From: DIGJ01 sp041821315
GTDB lineage: Bacteria > Bacillota > Clostridia > Lachnospirales > Lachnospiraceae
NCBI GenBank assembly: GCA_041821315.1
Contig: JBGUEO010000001.1
Location: 124,001 to 188,000, forward strand
Reading direction: 5' to 3'
DNA: 64,000 nt
The notes beneath the pieces are model-generated. The model did no database searches and was not told the origin of the DNA. It worked only from the letters and a program-made list of their open reading frames with translations. Made by a program: the position numbers and the translations under genes. Every line of letters starts with the position of its first letter. Positions within the stretch are counted from its first letter, which is position 1. This document shows, piece by piece, positions 35,132 to 44,379 of this stretch.

Positions 35132-37577
35132 AGAATTGGTAGAAAATCAATTGATTCTTTTGGATGGAGCGACAGGTTCGAATCTTATGAAACGAGGAAT
35201 GCCAATCGGCGTTTGTCCTGAAAAATGGATTTTGGAGAACAAAGAAATTTTAAAAGAACTGCAATTGGAATTTTTGGAAGCGGGTTCGGACATAATCTAT
35301 GCACCAACCTTTACGTGTAATCGCATTAAACTTTCCGAGTATGGATTAGAAAACGAAGTAGACACGATGAACAAAAAATTAGTGGATATTTCAAAACAAG
35401 CAATCAAGGAATTAAAAAAACAAGGAGTTGATCATGAAATTTATCTTGCCGGCGACTTGACGATGACGGGAAGACAATTATATCCGGTAGGGAATCTTGA
35501 ATTCGAAGAACTAGTCCGTGTATATAAAGAACAAGTAACTGCACTTTTCCTTTCTGGAGTAGATTTATTTATTGTGGAAACTATGATGAGCTTACAAGAA
35601 TGCAGAGCTGCGGTACTTGCAATCAAAGAGACTTGTGACCTTCCGATTATGGTAACACTCACCTTCCAGGAAGATATGCGTACCCTTTATGGAACAGATC
35701 CAGTAACAGCGGCAGTTGTGATGGAAGCAATGGGGGTAGATGCCGTTGGAGTTAATTGTTCCACTGGACCAGAAAAAATGTGTGAAGTTTTAACAAAAAT
35801 GAGTGAGTACACTTCGATTCCGTTGATTGGAAAACCAAATGCGGGATTACCACACCTTAAAAATGGGGTGACGATATATGATATGGAGGCGGAAGAATTT
35901 TCTAGGGAAGCTGCAAAGCTAATTGAAGCGGGAGCTTCTATTGTAGGAGGCTGTTGTGGAGCTACACCGGGGCATATTGCTGCTTTACAAAGCAAAATCA
36001 ATAAGCTTTCCCTGCCCAATCGGCAAGTAAAAAAACGGAGATTACTTACAACGGAGAGACGGACGCTTGAAATTTTATTAGAGGGTGAATTTTTAGTAGT
36101 GGGTGAACGAATTAATCCCACAGGAAAGAAAGCACTACAGGCACAGCTACGAGAGGGAAACTTAGATTTGGTTATAAAAATGGCCCAGGAGCAGGAAGAA
36201 CAAGGCGCTTCAATCCTCGATATTAACATGGGAATGAATGGAATTGATGAAGATGAAATGATGCAGAAGGTTATTTACGAAGTGATGAAGGTTTCAAATC
36301 TTCCGTTATGCATTGATTCAAGTTACATTTCTGTAATGGAACATGCCCTTCGTATCTATCCGGGACGAGCACTGATTAATTCCATTAGCTTGGAAAAAGA
36401 AAAGTTTGAAAAGCTGATACCGATTGCAAAAAAATATGGAGCAATGTTTGTTCTATTACCACTTTCCGATGCTGGATTACCAAAAAATATTGAAGAAAAA
36501 AAAGAAATTATTCATAAGATATTAGATCGAGCCTATGCGTATGGATTGACCAAAGAAGATATTATTGTAGATGGTTTGGTTACTACAGTAGGTGCAAATA
36601 AAAGGGCAGCAGTTGAAACCCTAGAAACAATTCGCTATTGCAAAAATGAACTTTCGCTTGCTACTATTTGTGGGTTGTCTAATATATCGTTTGGCTTACC
36701 TGAACGTATTTTTGTTAATACCACATTTTTGTCATTTGCGATAAAAGAAGGGCTTACAATGGCCATTGCAAATCCATCGCAGGATTTGCTTATGAATACG
36801 GCATTTGCGTCAGATTTATTGTTAAATAAGGAAGAAGCTTCCAATCGCTATATTGAGCAGGTTGCGAAGCGACCATTTACAGGGATGATGACGGCTTCTT
36901 CCAAAAGTGAACCTGGTAAAACAGCAAAAAAAGGCGAAGCTTCCTCCAAAGAGCAACATCCCATTTTTATGGATGTTTTAAAGGGAAATAGCCGAACTAT
37001 TTTGGAGGATGTTAAACATTCACTCGAACAAGGGGAGTCTCCGTCTAATATTGTGGATAAGCGTTTGATACCTGCGATTAATGAAACGGGTGAATTATTT
37101 GATCAGCAAATTTATTTTTTACCACAATTAATAAGTAGCGCGGAAGCGATGAAAAAGGCAATTGATTTTTTAGAACCAATGTTAAATGAGACAGGCGAAA
37201 ATAAAAAGCTTGGGACTATTGTTATGGCAACAGTAGCAGGCGATATTCATGATATAGGTAAAAATCTGGTTGTCTTGATGCTAAAAAATTATGGGTTTGA
37301 AGTCATTGATTTAGGAAAAGATGTGCCGGCAGTGGAAATTATTCGAGTTGCAAAGGAAAAGAAAGCAGATGTGATTGGACTCTCAGCGCTTATGACAACG
37401 ACAATGATGGAAATGAAGCATGTAGTAGAGCTGGCAAAAAATGAGAACTTAAAGTCGATGATTATTATCGGAGGTGCAGTAATTACTCAAAGTTTTGCAG
37501 ATGAAATTGGAGCAGACGGCTACTCGAGAGATGCAAAAGAAGCCGTCTTGCTTGTGAAACGATTATTGGGAATCTAA
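35112..37577 (+). CDS. metH: Cobalamin-dependent methionine synthase, short form (MetH-like)
   Basis: The 821-residue protein has three modules. First, homocysteine methyltransferase (LLDGATGSNLMKRGM at about 15-29; GVNCSTGP; zinc cysteines in VGGCCGATPGH near 278-286). Second, a pterin/folate-binding barrel (VGERINPTGKKALQAQLREG near 330-350; LDINMGMNG). Third, a B12 cap and Rossmann domain (DIHDIGKN near 711, with the axial His, then GLSAL and IIGGAVIT). The C-terminal SAM-dependent reactivation domain of E. coli MetH is absent, as in many anaerobes. It starts inside the preceding kinase gene, so the two are probably co-transcribed. Confidence 0.93.
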   Translation: MTRQEFRELVENQLILLDGATGSNLMKRGMPIGVCPEKWILENKEILKELQLEFLEAGSDIIYAPTFTCNRIKLSEYGLENEVDTMNKKLVDISKQAIKELKKQGVDHEIYLAGDLTMTGRQLYPVGNLEFEELVRVYKEQVTALFLSGVDLFIVETMMSLQECRAAVLAIKETCDLPIMVTLTFQEDMRTLYGTDPVTAAVVMEAMGVDAVGVNCSTGPEKMCEVLTKMSEYTSIPLIGKPNAGLPHLKNGVTIYDMEAEEFSREAAKLIEAGASIVGGCCGATPGHIAALQSKINKLSLPNRQVKKRRLLTTERRTLEILLEGEFLVVGERINPTGKKALQAQLREGNLDLVIKMAQEQEEQGASILDINMGMNGIDEDEMMQKVIYEVMKVSNLPLCIDSSYISVMEHALRIYPGRALINSISLEKEKFEKLIPIAKKYGAMFVLLPLSDAGLPKNIEEKKEIIHKILDRAYAYGLTKEDIIVDGLVTTVGANKRAAVETLETIRYCKNELSLATICGLSNISFGLPERIFVNTTFLSFAIKEGLTMAIANPSQDLLMNTAFASDLLLNKEEASNRYIEQVAKRPFTGMMTASSKSEPGKTAKKGEASSKEQHPIFMDVLKGNSRTILEDVKHSLEQGESPSNIVDKRLIPAINETGELFDQQIYFLPQLISSAEAMKKAIDFLEPMLNETGENKKLGTIVMATVAGDIHDIGKNLVVLMLKNYGFEVIDLGKDVPAVEIIRVAKEKKADVIGLSALMTTTMMEMKHVVELAKNENLKSMIIIGGAVITQSFADEIGADGYSRDAKEAVLLVKRLLGI

Positions 37578-37578
37578 A

Positions 37579-38343
37579 TTAAGATAAGTTGGAGGTTAAG
37601 AATTTACGTTTTAAAAAGGAGCCTCCTTTTATAAACCAATTCTGAGATTCCATAAACATAACGTGTAATTCTTTATAGGAAAGCTGGTTGGCATCTAACC
37701 AGATATCAAGCATACGTTCGGCAAGAAATCCAAATACTCTGGATTCATAAGGAGAGTATTCTGAAATATCAAGTGTTTGTTCGAGTTTGAAAAGAATCGG
37801 AAAGAGCCATTCGCAGTACGAATCAAAATAATCTTTACGCATGATAAACATATTAAACATGTGTGCATTGGTACGGTGCATAAAGCAATCAAATGATTTC
37901 CAATATGCTGGATAGTCTTTTTTGATAATCTCACCGAGCAAGTCAATACCTTCTTTATGATGGGCATGAATATAGTGAGAATAATTTGTTTCGATAAAGT
38001 AGTTGCGTTTTTTAGGGAGAATAATATCGGTTTCTTTTAATAAGGCATTTACTTCGCTGCTATTTAAGATACTAGAGAACTTATCTTGTTTTTTACGAAA
38101 TCGAAAGTGACGCCGATAATGAGCAAGACCAATATAGTCAGCATTTAGATTTTTGTATGCCCAGTAAATACCTGTTAATTCACAAAAGGTAGCATTTTTT
38201 TGCGAAATATTATCACCAGTATTATCACCAACATAGCCTAATTCAAGATTCTTTCCCTCTTTTCCAACATGAATCGGGAGATAGATGTCGTCATTTGGCA
38301 TGTTATATTTTTTGTGTGCAGCAACTAATATTTTTATATTCAT
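37579..38343 (-). CDS. DUF4422 glycosyltransferase-like protein
   Basis: The 254-residue protein matches DUF4422, found in capsule and exopolysaccharide clusters: KILVAAHKKYNMPNDDIYLPIHVG at the start, then ELTGIYWAYKNLNADYIGLAHYRRHF near 55-80, with the family's diagnostic HYRRHF. It is a presumed glycosyltransferase; the donor is not known. It is convergent with metH across one base and divergent from the licD gene. There are no other capsule genes nearby apart from licD and the LCP gene. Confidence 0.85.
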   Translation of the reverse strand: MNIKILVAAHKKYNMPNDDIYLPIHVGKEGKNLELGYVGDNTGDNISQKNATFCELTGIYWAYKNLNADYIGLAHYRRHFRFRKKQDKFSSILNSSEVNALLKETDIILPKKRNYFIETNYSHYIHAHHKEGIDLLGEIIKKDYPAYWKSFDCFMHRTNAHMFNMFIMRKDYFDSYCEWLFPILFKLEQTLDISEYSPYESRVFGFLAERMLDIWLDANQLSYKELHVMFMESQNWFIKGGSFLKRKFLTSNLS

Positions 38344-38467
38344 TGTATTTTAACCTACTTTCAAAAAAACTTTCTTTTTACTTGCAAAAAGAGCATTCGT
38401 ATTTTAAAATTATAGCAATAATATATAGAAAAATCAATGAAAGGTGAGACCTTTAAGGAGAACCAGT

Positions 38468-39319
38468 ATGGATACGCAAAAGAGGCAGTTATGCCCACTT
38501 CATAAATATGAAAGGGATGCACTTGAACAATTTATCAAAGTATGTGTAGAAAACAAATTAGAATATTATGTGATAGGGGGAACATTACTAGGGGCTGTTA
38601 GACATCATGGTTTTATTCCTTGGGATGATGATATCGATGTAGCAATGCCAAGAGATTCCTATGAAAAATTTTTGGAGATAGGATCGGCGCATCTTCCAGA
38701 TTATCTGGTAGTAGAGTCTCCTCATAATAAACCGGATTATCGAAGCTATTTTGGGAAAATCAGGAATGTAAATGTGGATATCTTTGACAAGCTAGAGGAT
38801 GATACAAAGACAAAGAGGCTTGGATATATGATTGATATTATTCCGTTAGATGGGACACCCAATCATCCATTTAAACGGAAATGGTATGGATATAGAGTCT
38901 TAATGTATCGATTTCTTTGTGGGGCTGCGAATGTATCGACTGGAATTTTGTCGACAAGACCCAAAAAGGAAAAAGTACTACTTCAAATATGTAAGGCAGT
39001 TCGTATCTATAAAATATTGGACGTGCACAAGATATATAGAAGGATGGATTCTCTTTTTTCAAAACAGGAATTTCGGAAGTCTACGTATTCGGGGACGGTT
39101 ATGGGAGCATATAATCTAAAGGAAATTGTTCCAACAACCTATTGGGGTGCATATGAGGAAGCTTCGATTTTGGAATTTGAAGGCTTAGAGGTGAGAGCGC
39201 CTAAAATGTGGGATGAATATCTGACACATATGTATGGTGATTATCAAAAACTTCCGCCTGAGAGTGAAAGAAGAATTCATTTTCAAGGGGAATTAATGGA
39301 AAGAAAAGAGGAAGAATAA
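38468..39319 (+). CDS. LicD-family phosphotransferase
   Basis: The 283-residue protein has the LicD nucleotidyltransferase-fold core YYVIGGTLLGAVRHHGFIPWDDDIDVAMPRDSYEKF near residues 33-68, with the DDDID metal-binding acidic run. LicD-type enzymes transfer phosphocholine or similar groups onto teichoic acids and surface glycans. ATG 38468 follows AAGGAGAACC; an upstream in-frame start is less well placed. The LCP gene begins directly at its stop, so envelope glycan modification and attachment are coupled. Confidence 0.9.
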   Translation: MDTQKRQLCPLHKYERDALEQFIKVCVENKLEYYVIGGTLLGAVRHHGFIPWDDDIDVAMPRDSYEKFLEIGSAHLPDYLVVESPHNKPDYRSYFGKIRNVNVDIFDKLEDDTKTKRLGYMIDIIPLDGTPNHPFKRKWYGYRVLMYRFLCGAANVSTGILSTRPKKEKVLLQICKAVRIYKILDVHKIYRRMDSLFSKQEFRKSTYSGTVMGAYNLKEIVPTTYWGAYEEASILEFEGLEVRAPKMWDEYLTHMYGDYQKLPPESERRIHFQGELMERKEEE

Positions 39320-40261
39320 TTGAAACGGGTACTATGGATTATTGTTTTTGCTGCAGCTATTTTAGTAGGTCATGAGACAGCAAAAATGAAATATCAATTG
39401 AATGAAACATTATCACTGATGGATCGAGATTCAGAAATGGATTTGGGCGAAGTAGATGTAAAAGAAGACGATTTAGTGTCAGAGGATAAAATTGTAAACA
39501 TTTTGTTGGTAGGAGCGGATAAGAGAGAATACTGGAGCCAAAAGGGGCGTTCAGATTCAGTTATGATTGCAACTTTAGATACGAAACACAAGGAACTTAA
39601 ATTAACATCGTTGATGCGTGACATGTATGTTACAATTCCAGGATACGCAAATGCAAAATTTAATGCAGCATATTCTTATGGTGGTATTAGTCTATTGTAT
39701 CAGACGATTGCAGAGAACTTTGGAATTAAGTTGGATGGATATGTAATTGTTGATTTTGCAGCTTTTAAGAATGTAATTAACACCATTGGCGGGGTTGAAA
39801 TTAACTTAACTGAGAATGAATGTAATTACCTATTAAACACGTATTCAAATAAAAAAACAAGTATCTTAAAATTGCAGCCTGGACTTAATATGATGAATGG
39901 TACGCAAGCACTTGCCTATACAAGAATTCGGCAGGATGCAAAAGGTGATTTTGGGAGAACCCAAAGACAAAGAAATGTGCTAAACGCTGTATTCAAAGAA
40001 GCAAAGAGCATGTCACTAACACAGTTAAAGGGATTGGCAGAAGATGTACTTCCTTGTGTTGTAACAGATATAACGAATAAAGAGGTTATTTCCTATCTAA
40101 TGTCGGTTATTATGATGGGAACAACTGATATCGAGCAACTTAGAGTTCCGATTGATAATGGCTATACCCAAGATAGAATCAATGGACAGGCAGTTTTGGT
40201 TGTGGATTGGGATGTAAACCGTGCAGCACTGCAAAAATTTATATTTGAAAGTAACAATTGA
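39320..40261 (+). CDS. LytR-CpsA-Psr (LCP) family glycopolymer transferase
   Basis: The 313-residue protein has an N-terminal membrane anchor (VLWIIVFAAAILVG) and an LCP domain with ILLVGADKREYW, GRSDSVMIATLD (conserved Arg/Asp), LTSLMRDMYVTIPGY and LNMMNGTQALAYTRIRQDAKGDFGRTQRQRNVL. Such enzymes attach wall teichoic acid or capsule polymers to peptidoglycan from lipid carriers. The start is TTG 39320, with AGAGGAAG upstream and no gap to licD. Confidence 0.93.
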   Translation: MKRVLWIIVFAAAILVGHETAKMKYQLNETLSLMDRDSEMDLGEVDVKEDDLVSEDKIVNILLVGADKREYWSQKGRSDSVMIATLDTKHKELKLTSLMRDMYVTIPGYANAKFNAAYSYGGISLLYQTIAENFGIKLDGYVIVDFAAFKNVINTIGGVEINLTENECNYLLNTYSNKKTSILKLQPGLNMMNGTQALAYTRIRQDAKGDFGRTQRQRNVLNAVFKEAKSMSLTQLKGLAEDVLPCVVTDITNKEVISYLMSVIMMGTTDIEQLRVPIDNGYTQDRINGQAVLVVDWDVNRAALQKFIFESNN

Positions 40262-40277
40262 CAAATTAGGATACTAT

Positions 40278-40322
40278 TGCTACAATGAATGTTAAACATT
40301 AACTCTTTAACACATTGTAGCA
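40278..40322 (+). promoter_or_regulatory. Long hairpin in the ilvH leader
   Basis: TGCTACAATG pairs with CATTGTAGCA, and TGTTAAA with TTTAACA immediately inside, leaving a nine-base loop and a two-base bulge. No T-run follows. It lies 16 bases after the LCP stop and 58 before ilvH. It could be an mRNA processing or attenuation structure; no T-box sequence features are seen. Confidence 0.6.
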
Positions 40323-40380
40323 GTGTAGCATTTATCGAAATACAGTGATAAAGTAAAGAGCTTGTGAAGGGAGATATCAT

Positions 40381-40887
40381 ATGAGAAGAATGACTCTATC
40401 CATTCTTGTAGATAATACTGCAGGAGTTTTGAGCCGAGTAGCAGGTTTGTTTAGTCGGCGTGGGTATAACATTGATAGTCTAACCGTTGGAGAAACAGAG
40501 AACCCTGCATTTTCTAGGATGACAGTTGCGGTGACTGGAGATGATTTGATTTTAGAACAAATTGAAAAACAACTTGCAAAGTTGGAAGATGTCCGGGAAA
40601 TTATAGAATTAAAAGATGATGAATCGGTTTGTAGAGAGTTAATTCTTGTAAAAGTAATGGCAGATTCAAAGAATCGTCAGGCTATTATTGCAGTAGCAGA
40701 TATATTTAGAGCTAAGATAGTGGATGTTGCTATGGAGTCTCTTATGGTTGAACTTACGGGTAATCAGGTAAAATTGGATGCGTTCATAAAGCTTTTGGAT
40801 GGATTTGAAATCAAAGAATTAGTTCGAACAGGAATTACTGGTTTAATTAGAGGTGCGGGTGATTTGGCACAAGGAATGGATGACTAG
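40381..40887 (+). CDS. ilvH: Acetolactate synthase small (regulatory) subunit
   Basis: The 168-residue protein begins with an ACT domain (RMTLSILVDNTAGVLSRVAGLFSRRGYNIDSLTVGETENP), the valine-binding regulatory domain of acetolactate synthase. The second half has the usual C-terminal domain (ELILVKVMADSKNRQAIIAVADIFRAKIVDV). Length is normal. The catalytic subunit gene (ilvB) is not in the window. ilvC follows after 84 bases, an ilvH-ilvC arrangement for branched-chain amino acid synthesis. Confidence 0.96.
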   Translation: MRRMTLSILVDNTAGVLSRVAGLFSRRGYNIDSLTVGETENPAFSRMTVAVTGDDLILEQIEKQLAKLEDVREIIELKDDESVCRELILVKVMADSKNRQAIIAVADIFRAKIVDVAMESLMVELTGNQVKLDAFIKLLDGFEIKELVRTGITGLIRGAGDLAQGMDD

Positions 40888-40971
40888 TCTTTTAAGCTAT
40901 TATCGTAAGTGGTATTGACTTAAAGGTGTAAGCCATAGAAAAATGAATAAAACAAAATGGAGGAAAGTAAA

Positions 40972-41982
40972 ATGGCAAAGATTTACTACCAGGAAGATTG
41001 TAATTTATCACTTTTGGAAGGAAAAACAATTGCTGTCATTGGTTATGGAAGCCAGGGACATGCACACGCATTGAATGCAAAGGAATCAGGATGCAACGTC
41101 ATTATTGGTCTTTATGAAGGCTCCAAGTCTTGGGATAAAGCAAAGGCACAAGGCTTTGAAGTATATACAGCTGCACAGGCAGCAAAAAAAGCAGATATTA
41201 TTATGGTTCTTATCAATGATGAGAAACAGGCACAGATGTATAAAGAATCGGTTGAGCCAAACTTAGAGGCAGGAAATATGTTAATGTTTGCCCATGGTTT
41301 TGCAATTCACTTTGGTCAGATTGTACCTCCTAAGGATGTTGATGTAACTATGATTGCACCAAAAGGACCTGGACATACGGTAAGAAGTCAGTATAAAGAA
41401 GGAAAAGGTGTTCCTTGTTTAATCGCAGTACATCAGGATGCAACTGGAAAAGCATATGACATGGCTTTGGCTTATGCTTTAGCAATTGGTGGTGCAAGAG
41501 CAGGTGTTTTACAGACAACCTTCCGTGAAGAAACAGAAACAGATCTTTTTGGAGAACAAGCAGTACTTTGTGGTGGTGTAACAGCTCTTATGCAGGCAGG
41601 ATTTGAAACCTTAGTGGAGGCTGGATATGAACCAGAAAGTGCATATTTTGAATGTATCCATGAAATGAAATTGATTGTTGATTTAATCTTTGAAAGTGGT
41701 TTTGCAGGCATGAGATATTCGATATCCAATACAGCTGAATATGGTGATTACATTACTGGATCTAAGATTGTTACCGCAGAAACAAAAAAAGCAATGAAGC
41801 AAGTATTAACCGATATCCAAGATGGTACATTTGCAAAGAACTGGTTGCTTGAAAATTCAGTGAATTGTCCAAACTTCAATGCAATGAGAAGAAGAGGAGC
41901 TGCACATCCTTCCGAAGTAGTAGGAAAAGAACTTCGTAAACTTTATAGCTGGAATGATGGAAATAAACTGATTGATAACTAA
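40972..41982 (+). CDS. ilvC: Ketol-acid reductoisomerase
   Basis: This 336-residue enzyme isomerises and reduces acetolactate to dihydroxyisovalerate. It has the cofactor loop IAVIGYGSQGHAHALNAKESGCNV (about 18-41), MIAPKGPGHTVRSQYKEG with the catalytic His, and the metal site region FGEQAVLCGG followed by YFECIHEMKLIVDLI. It is a class I short form. ATG 40972 follows TGGAGGAAAG. A clear terminator lies 28 bases after the stop. Confidence 0.97.
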   Translation: MAKIYYQEDCNLSLLEGKTIAVIGYGSQGHAHALNAKESGCNVIIGLYEGSKSWDKAKAQGFEVYTAAQAAKKADIIMVLINDEKQAQMYKESVEPNLEAGNMLMFAHGFAIHFGQIVPPKDVDVTMIAPKGPGHTVRSQYKEGKGVPCLIAVHQDATGKAYDMALAYALAIGGARAGVLQTTFREETETDLFGEQAVLCGGVTALMQAGFETLVEAGYEPESAYFECIHEMKLIVDLIFESGFAGMRYSISNTAEYGDYITGSKIVTAETKKAMKQVLTDIQDGTFAKNWLLENSVNCPNFNAMRRRGAAHPSEVVGKELRKLYSWNDGNKLIDN

Positions 41983-42009
41983 AAAGTATTTGAGTTTAGA
42001 ATAAAACTA

Positions 42010-42056
42010 GAAGCATCAAATGCATTATTTTTGCATAGGATGCTTCTTATTGTTGT
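42010..42056 (+). terminator. ilvC terminator
   Basis: AGAAGCATC and GATGCTTCT enclose an inner ATGCA/TGCAT stem and are followed by TATTGTTGTTT. Confidence 0.8.
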
Positions 42057-42085
42057 TTACGAGCAATTAAAATTTAAATTTAGAG

Positions 42086-42114
42086 TTGACTTCTAAATAA
42101 AAAATGATTAAAAT
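42086..42114 (+). promoter_or_regulatory. tRNA-Pro promoter
   Basis: TTGACT at 42086-42091 and TAAAAT at 42109-42114 are separated by 17 bases; the tRNA starts 12 bases after the -10 box. Confidence 0.75.
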
Positions 42115-42126
42115 TATTTTGATAAA

Positions 42127-42200
42127 CGGTGCGTGGCTCAGCTTGGTAGAGCGCTGCGTTCGGGACGCAGAGGTCGTGGGTTCGAATCCCGCCGCACCGA
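42127..42200 (+). tRNA. tRNA-Pro (anticodon CGG)
   Basis: A complete cloverleaf can be drawn. The acceptor stem is CGGTGCG with CGCACCG, the D arm is near GGCTCAGCTTGGTAGAGC, the anticodon stem is CTGCG with CGCAG around the loop TTCGGGA (anticodon CGG), and the T arm has the TTCGAATCC loop. The discriminator base is A and CCA is not encoded. tRNA-Pro with CGG normally reads the CCG codon. The gene stands alone and marks the left edge of the accessory region. Confidence 0.95.
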
Positions 42201-42283
42201 GTCAGATTATTAGGATGGAATGGATGCAAAACGGTATCAGTCGCAGCCTAATTATTTATATATTATAAATCAGAGGAAGATGT

Positions 42284-42814
42284 ATGAATAGTATTATTGA
42301 AAGTGGTATCGAATCCGATATAGACCAAGTTGCACAGCTATATGACGATTTAAATGATTTTCTGAACAGCGGCATGAATTATCCTGGTTGGATGAAAGGC
42401 ATATATCCAAATCGTAGAGATGCAGAAGTCGGTATTGCAAAGGGAACGCTTTATGTTGCTAAAATTGCAGAAGAAATTGTTGGAACTATTATATTGAATC
42501 ATGAACCGGAGCCAGCTTACAGCAAGGCAGGATGGAAAGATAAAAATTCTGATTATTCCAGGATTTTTGTGGTACATACATTTGCTGTTCACCCATCCCA
42601 CCTAAAAAAGGGAATTGGTATGGAGCTAATGAACTTTGTCAATCGCCATGCTATTGAGCAAGGTGCTACATCCATTCGGCTTGATGTTTATGAAAATAAC
42701 ATACCTGCTATCATGCTATATGAAAAATCTGGATTTGAGTATGTAAATACCGTAGATTTAGGGCTTGGCAGATATGGATTACATCATTTCAAGTTATATG
42801 AAAACAAGCTATAA
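42284..42814 (+). CDS. GNAT-family N-acetyltransferase
   Basis: The 176-residue protein has the GNAT acetyl-CoA-binding core: VVHTFAVHPSHLKKGIGMELMNFVNRHA (motif A, with the R/Q-x-x-G-x-G/A pattern as KKGIGM) near 95-122, and LDVYENNIPAIMLYEKSGFEYV (motif B) near 133-154. The substrate is not predictable. Length is typical. An AGGAAG site lies before ATG 42284. A terminator follows at 42888-42926. Confidence 0.9.
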   Translation: MNSIIESGIESDIDQVAQLYDDLNDFLNSGMNYPGWMKGIYPNRRDAEVGIAKGTLYVAKIAEEIVGTIILNHEPEPAYSKAGWKDKNSDYSRIFVVHTFAVHPSHLKKGIGMELMNFVNRHAIEQGATSIRLDVYENNIPAIMLYEKSGFEYVNTVDLGLGRYGLHHFKLYENKL

Positions 42815-42887
42815 AGATTTTTGAAAAATGTCAATTAATCACAACCTTTTGTTAGCATCTACTTTGTACTAATAAACATTAAAAAAT

Positions 42888-42926
42888 TCATGTGTCGGGT
42901 TTAAACCTCCACATGAATTTTTCGCA
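42888..42926 (+). terminator. Terminator
   Basis: AATTCATGTG and CACATGAATT enclose a loop and are followed by TTTT. The following stretch to 43201 has no convincing gene; a 20-codon frame at 43011 looks like debris. Confidence 0.8.
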
Positions 42927-43201
42927 TTTTATGCTATATAATAATCAGTGGGAACCCTTTCTCTTTTTTTGTTATATTTATAGATGATTTTTAGGACGGT
43001 AGTTTTGTAATGAGTTATACCGATATTAATGGTGAACGGAGTCCCGACATTTTGGGCGACACTTGCTGTTAAATAATAATTATGTTGAAGAATAAATCTG
43101 TTGCATCTAAATTGAGCAAATGACGCAAATTTTCTTAAAAGAAATTATAATATAATAAGAGAAGCTTTTTAAATAGTTTATTTATGAAATAAGGTGTTTG
43201 C

Positions 43202-43582
43202 ATGATAAATCCAGATATATTAAATATTTCGCTGAATCAATCAGCGGTTGATAGCAATTGTAGCGCTGACGATTTTAAGTCCTTTGAATATAGGGTTGTA
43301 ATATCAAAGAAGAATTCCAATGCTAGAAAATATCTTGAGTTACCTTTCTATTGTGATTTAAGCTCATATAGAAATAACATTGTTGTAGCTGTTTCAGGAG
43401 AAATATTAGAAATTATTGAAGGCTATATTAACAAATATATTATAGAGCGTTTCTTTGAACCGCCTAATTTACACGTGCCGATAGAAAAACTAAAGCCATA
43501 TGAAATGAGCGTATGTTTTGTGGCTGAGTACTTTTTACCAAATATGAATGTGATTAGGCGCCCTGAATGCCAATATGAATAA
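43202..43582 (+). pseudogene. Probable truncated GNAT acetyltransferase (N-terminal half only)
   Basis: The 126-codon frame reads MINPDILNISLNQSAVDSNC, then ARKYLELPFYCDLSSYRNNIV and MSVCFVAEYFLPNMN. From memory of the family, this is the N-terminal region of a Clostridia acetyltransferase of about 250 residues whose catalytic GNAT domain would come next. Here the frame stops right after CQYE, and no GNAT core follows. I therefore call it truncated; it could instead be a free-standing uncharacterised protein. A start ATG at 43202 has only a weak GTG-rich site before it. Confidence 0.5.
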
Positions 43583-43731
43583 GTGAATATTATAAGTAAA
43601 GGATGAACTCATGAAATACTAACATATTTACGTGATTTGGGTTGAACGATTCATCATCTATTTTGTACTAACGACACATCGCCTTCCTGTTTGTGTTTAT
43701 CATGCCACAAGCAGCAAAAGAACATAATGAT

Positions 43732-43760
43732 TTGACTGCTTATTATCAAAGTGATAATAT
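43732..43760 (+). promoter_or_regulatory. Promoter with embedded palindromic operator (regulator gene)
   Basis: TTGACT at 43732 and TAATAT at 43755 are 17 bases apart. The palindrome ATTATCA-AAG-TGATAAT (43742-43758) fills the spacer and overlaps the -10 box. The same arrangement recurs upstream of the ABC gene at 44390, so the ArsR-like regulator encoded next is the likely ligand. Confidence 0.75.
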
Positions 43761-43787
43761 TGTCATAAACAGTTAGGAGGGAATGTT

Positions 43788-44330
43788 ATGAAACAAAAAG
43801 TTATGGATTGCTTTACACACCCAATAAAATGTAAACTGTTATTAGAACTATATTCTGACGGAAAAGCAACTGCTAAACAACTTGCAGAAATATATAACGA
43901 TATTCCACAGGCAACCCTGTACCGCTACTTGAAACGTATGACAAATGACGGCATTTTGAAAGTAGTCGAAGTAAATCAAGTGAGAGGGACGATGGAGAAA
44001 ACCTATGGAGTTGCCGTTGAATTAGACTTCAGCGGGCAGGAGTTAGTCGGTGAAAACGCAGGGGATGCTTATATGCAAATGTTTATGCAGTATGTCTTTG
44101 GTTTTACCAAACAGTTTCAAGAGTATTGCAAGAATCCGGATATCAATATTTCAAAAGATCAGTCGGGTTTTTCTCTTGCGCCTATCTATGCGAGCGATGA
44201 AGAATTGGCATCTGCAATGGCTGAATACGCGAAAATTATTCAGCGCCTTTATAAGAATGAGCCCATGCCGGATAGAAAATTACGAACTTTGGGCTTGATT
44301 ATTTCACCGCCCGAAAATTATAGTAAATAA
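43788..44330 (+). CDS. ArsR-like winged-helix transcriptional regulator
   Basis: The 180-residue protein has an N-terminal winged helix (HPIKCKLLLELYSDGKATAKQLAEIYNDIPQATLYRYLKRMTNDGILKVVE at about 11-61) of the HTH_20/ArsR-like type. A C-terminal helical domain follows, as in regulators that control efflux ABC genes. GGAGGG precedes ATG 43788. A terminator hairpin follows at 44338-44375, then a promoter carrying the same operator for the ABC ATPase gene. It is likely autoregulated and the repressor of the downstream transporter. Confidence 0.85.
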   Translation: MKQKVMDCFTHPIKCKLLLELYSDGKATAKQLAEIYNDIPQATLYRYLKRMTNDGILKVVEVNQVRGTMEKTYGVAVELDFSGQELVGENAGDAYMQMFMQYVFGFTKQFQEYCKNPDINISKDQSGFSLAPIYASDEELASAMAEYAKIIQRLYKNEPMPDRKLRTLGLIISPPENYSK

Positions 44331-44337
44331 GTCTTTC

Positions 44338-44378
44338 AAAGCTCCTTTTATTGCCCATGCAACAAGAGGAGCTTTGTT
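44338..44378 (+). terminator. Terminator
   Basis: AAAGCTCCT and AGGAGCTTT pair around a roughly 18-base loop and are followed by GTTATT. It ends the regulator transcript. Confidence 0.65.
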
Positions 44379-44379
44379 A

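Noticed and set aside
40262..40380. T-box leader for ilvH
   Set aside because: The interval is too short, and no T-box consensus or terminator/antiterminator pair is present; only one hairpin is visible.
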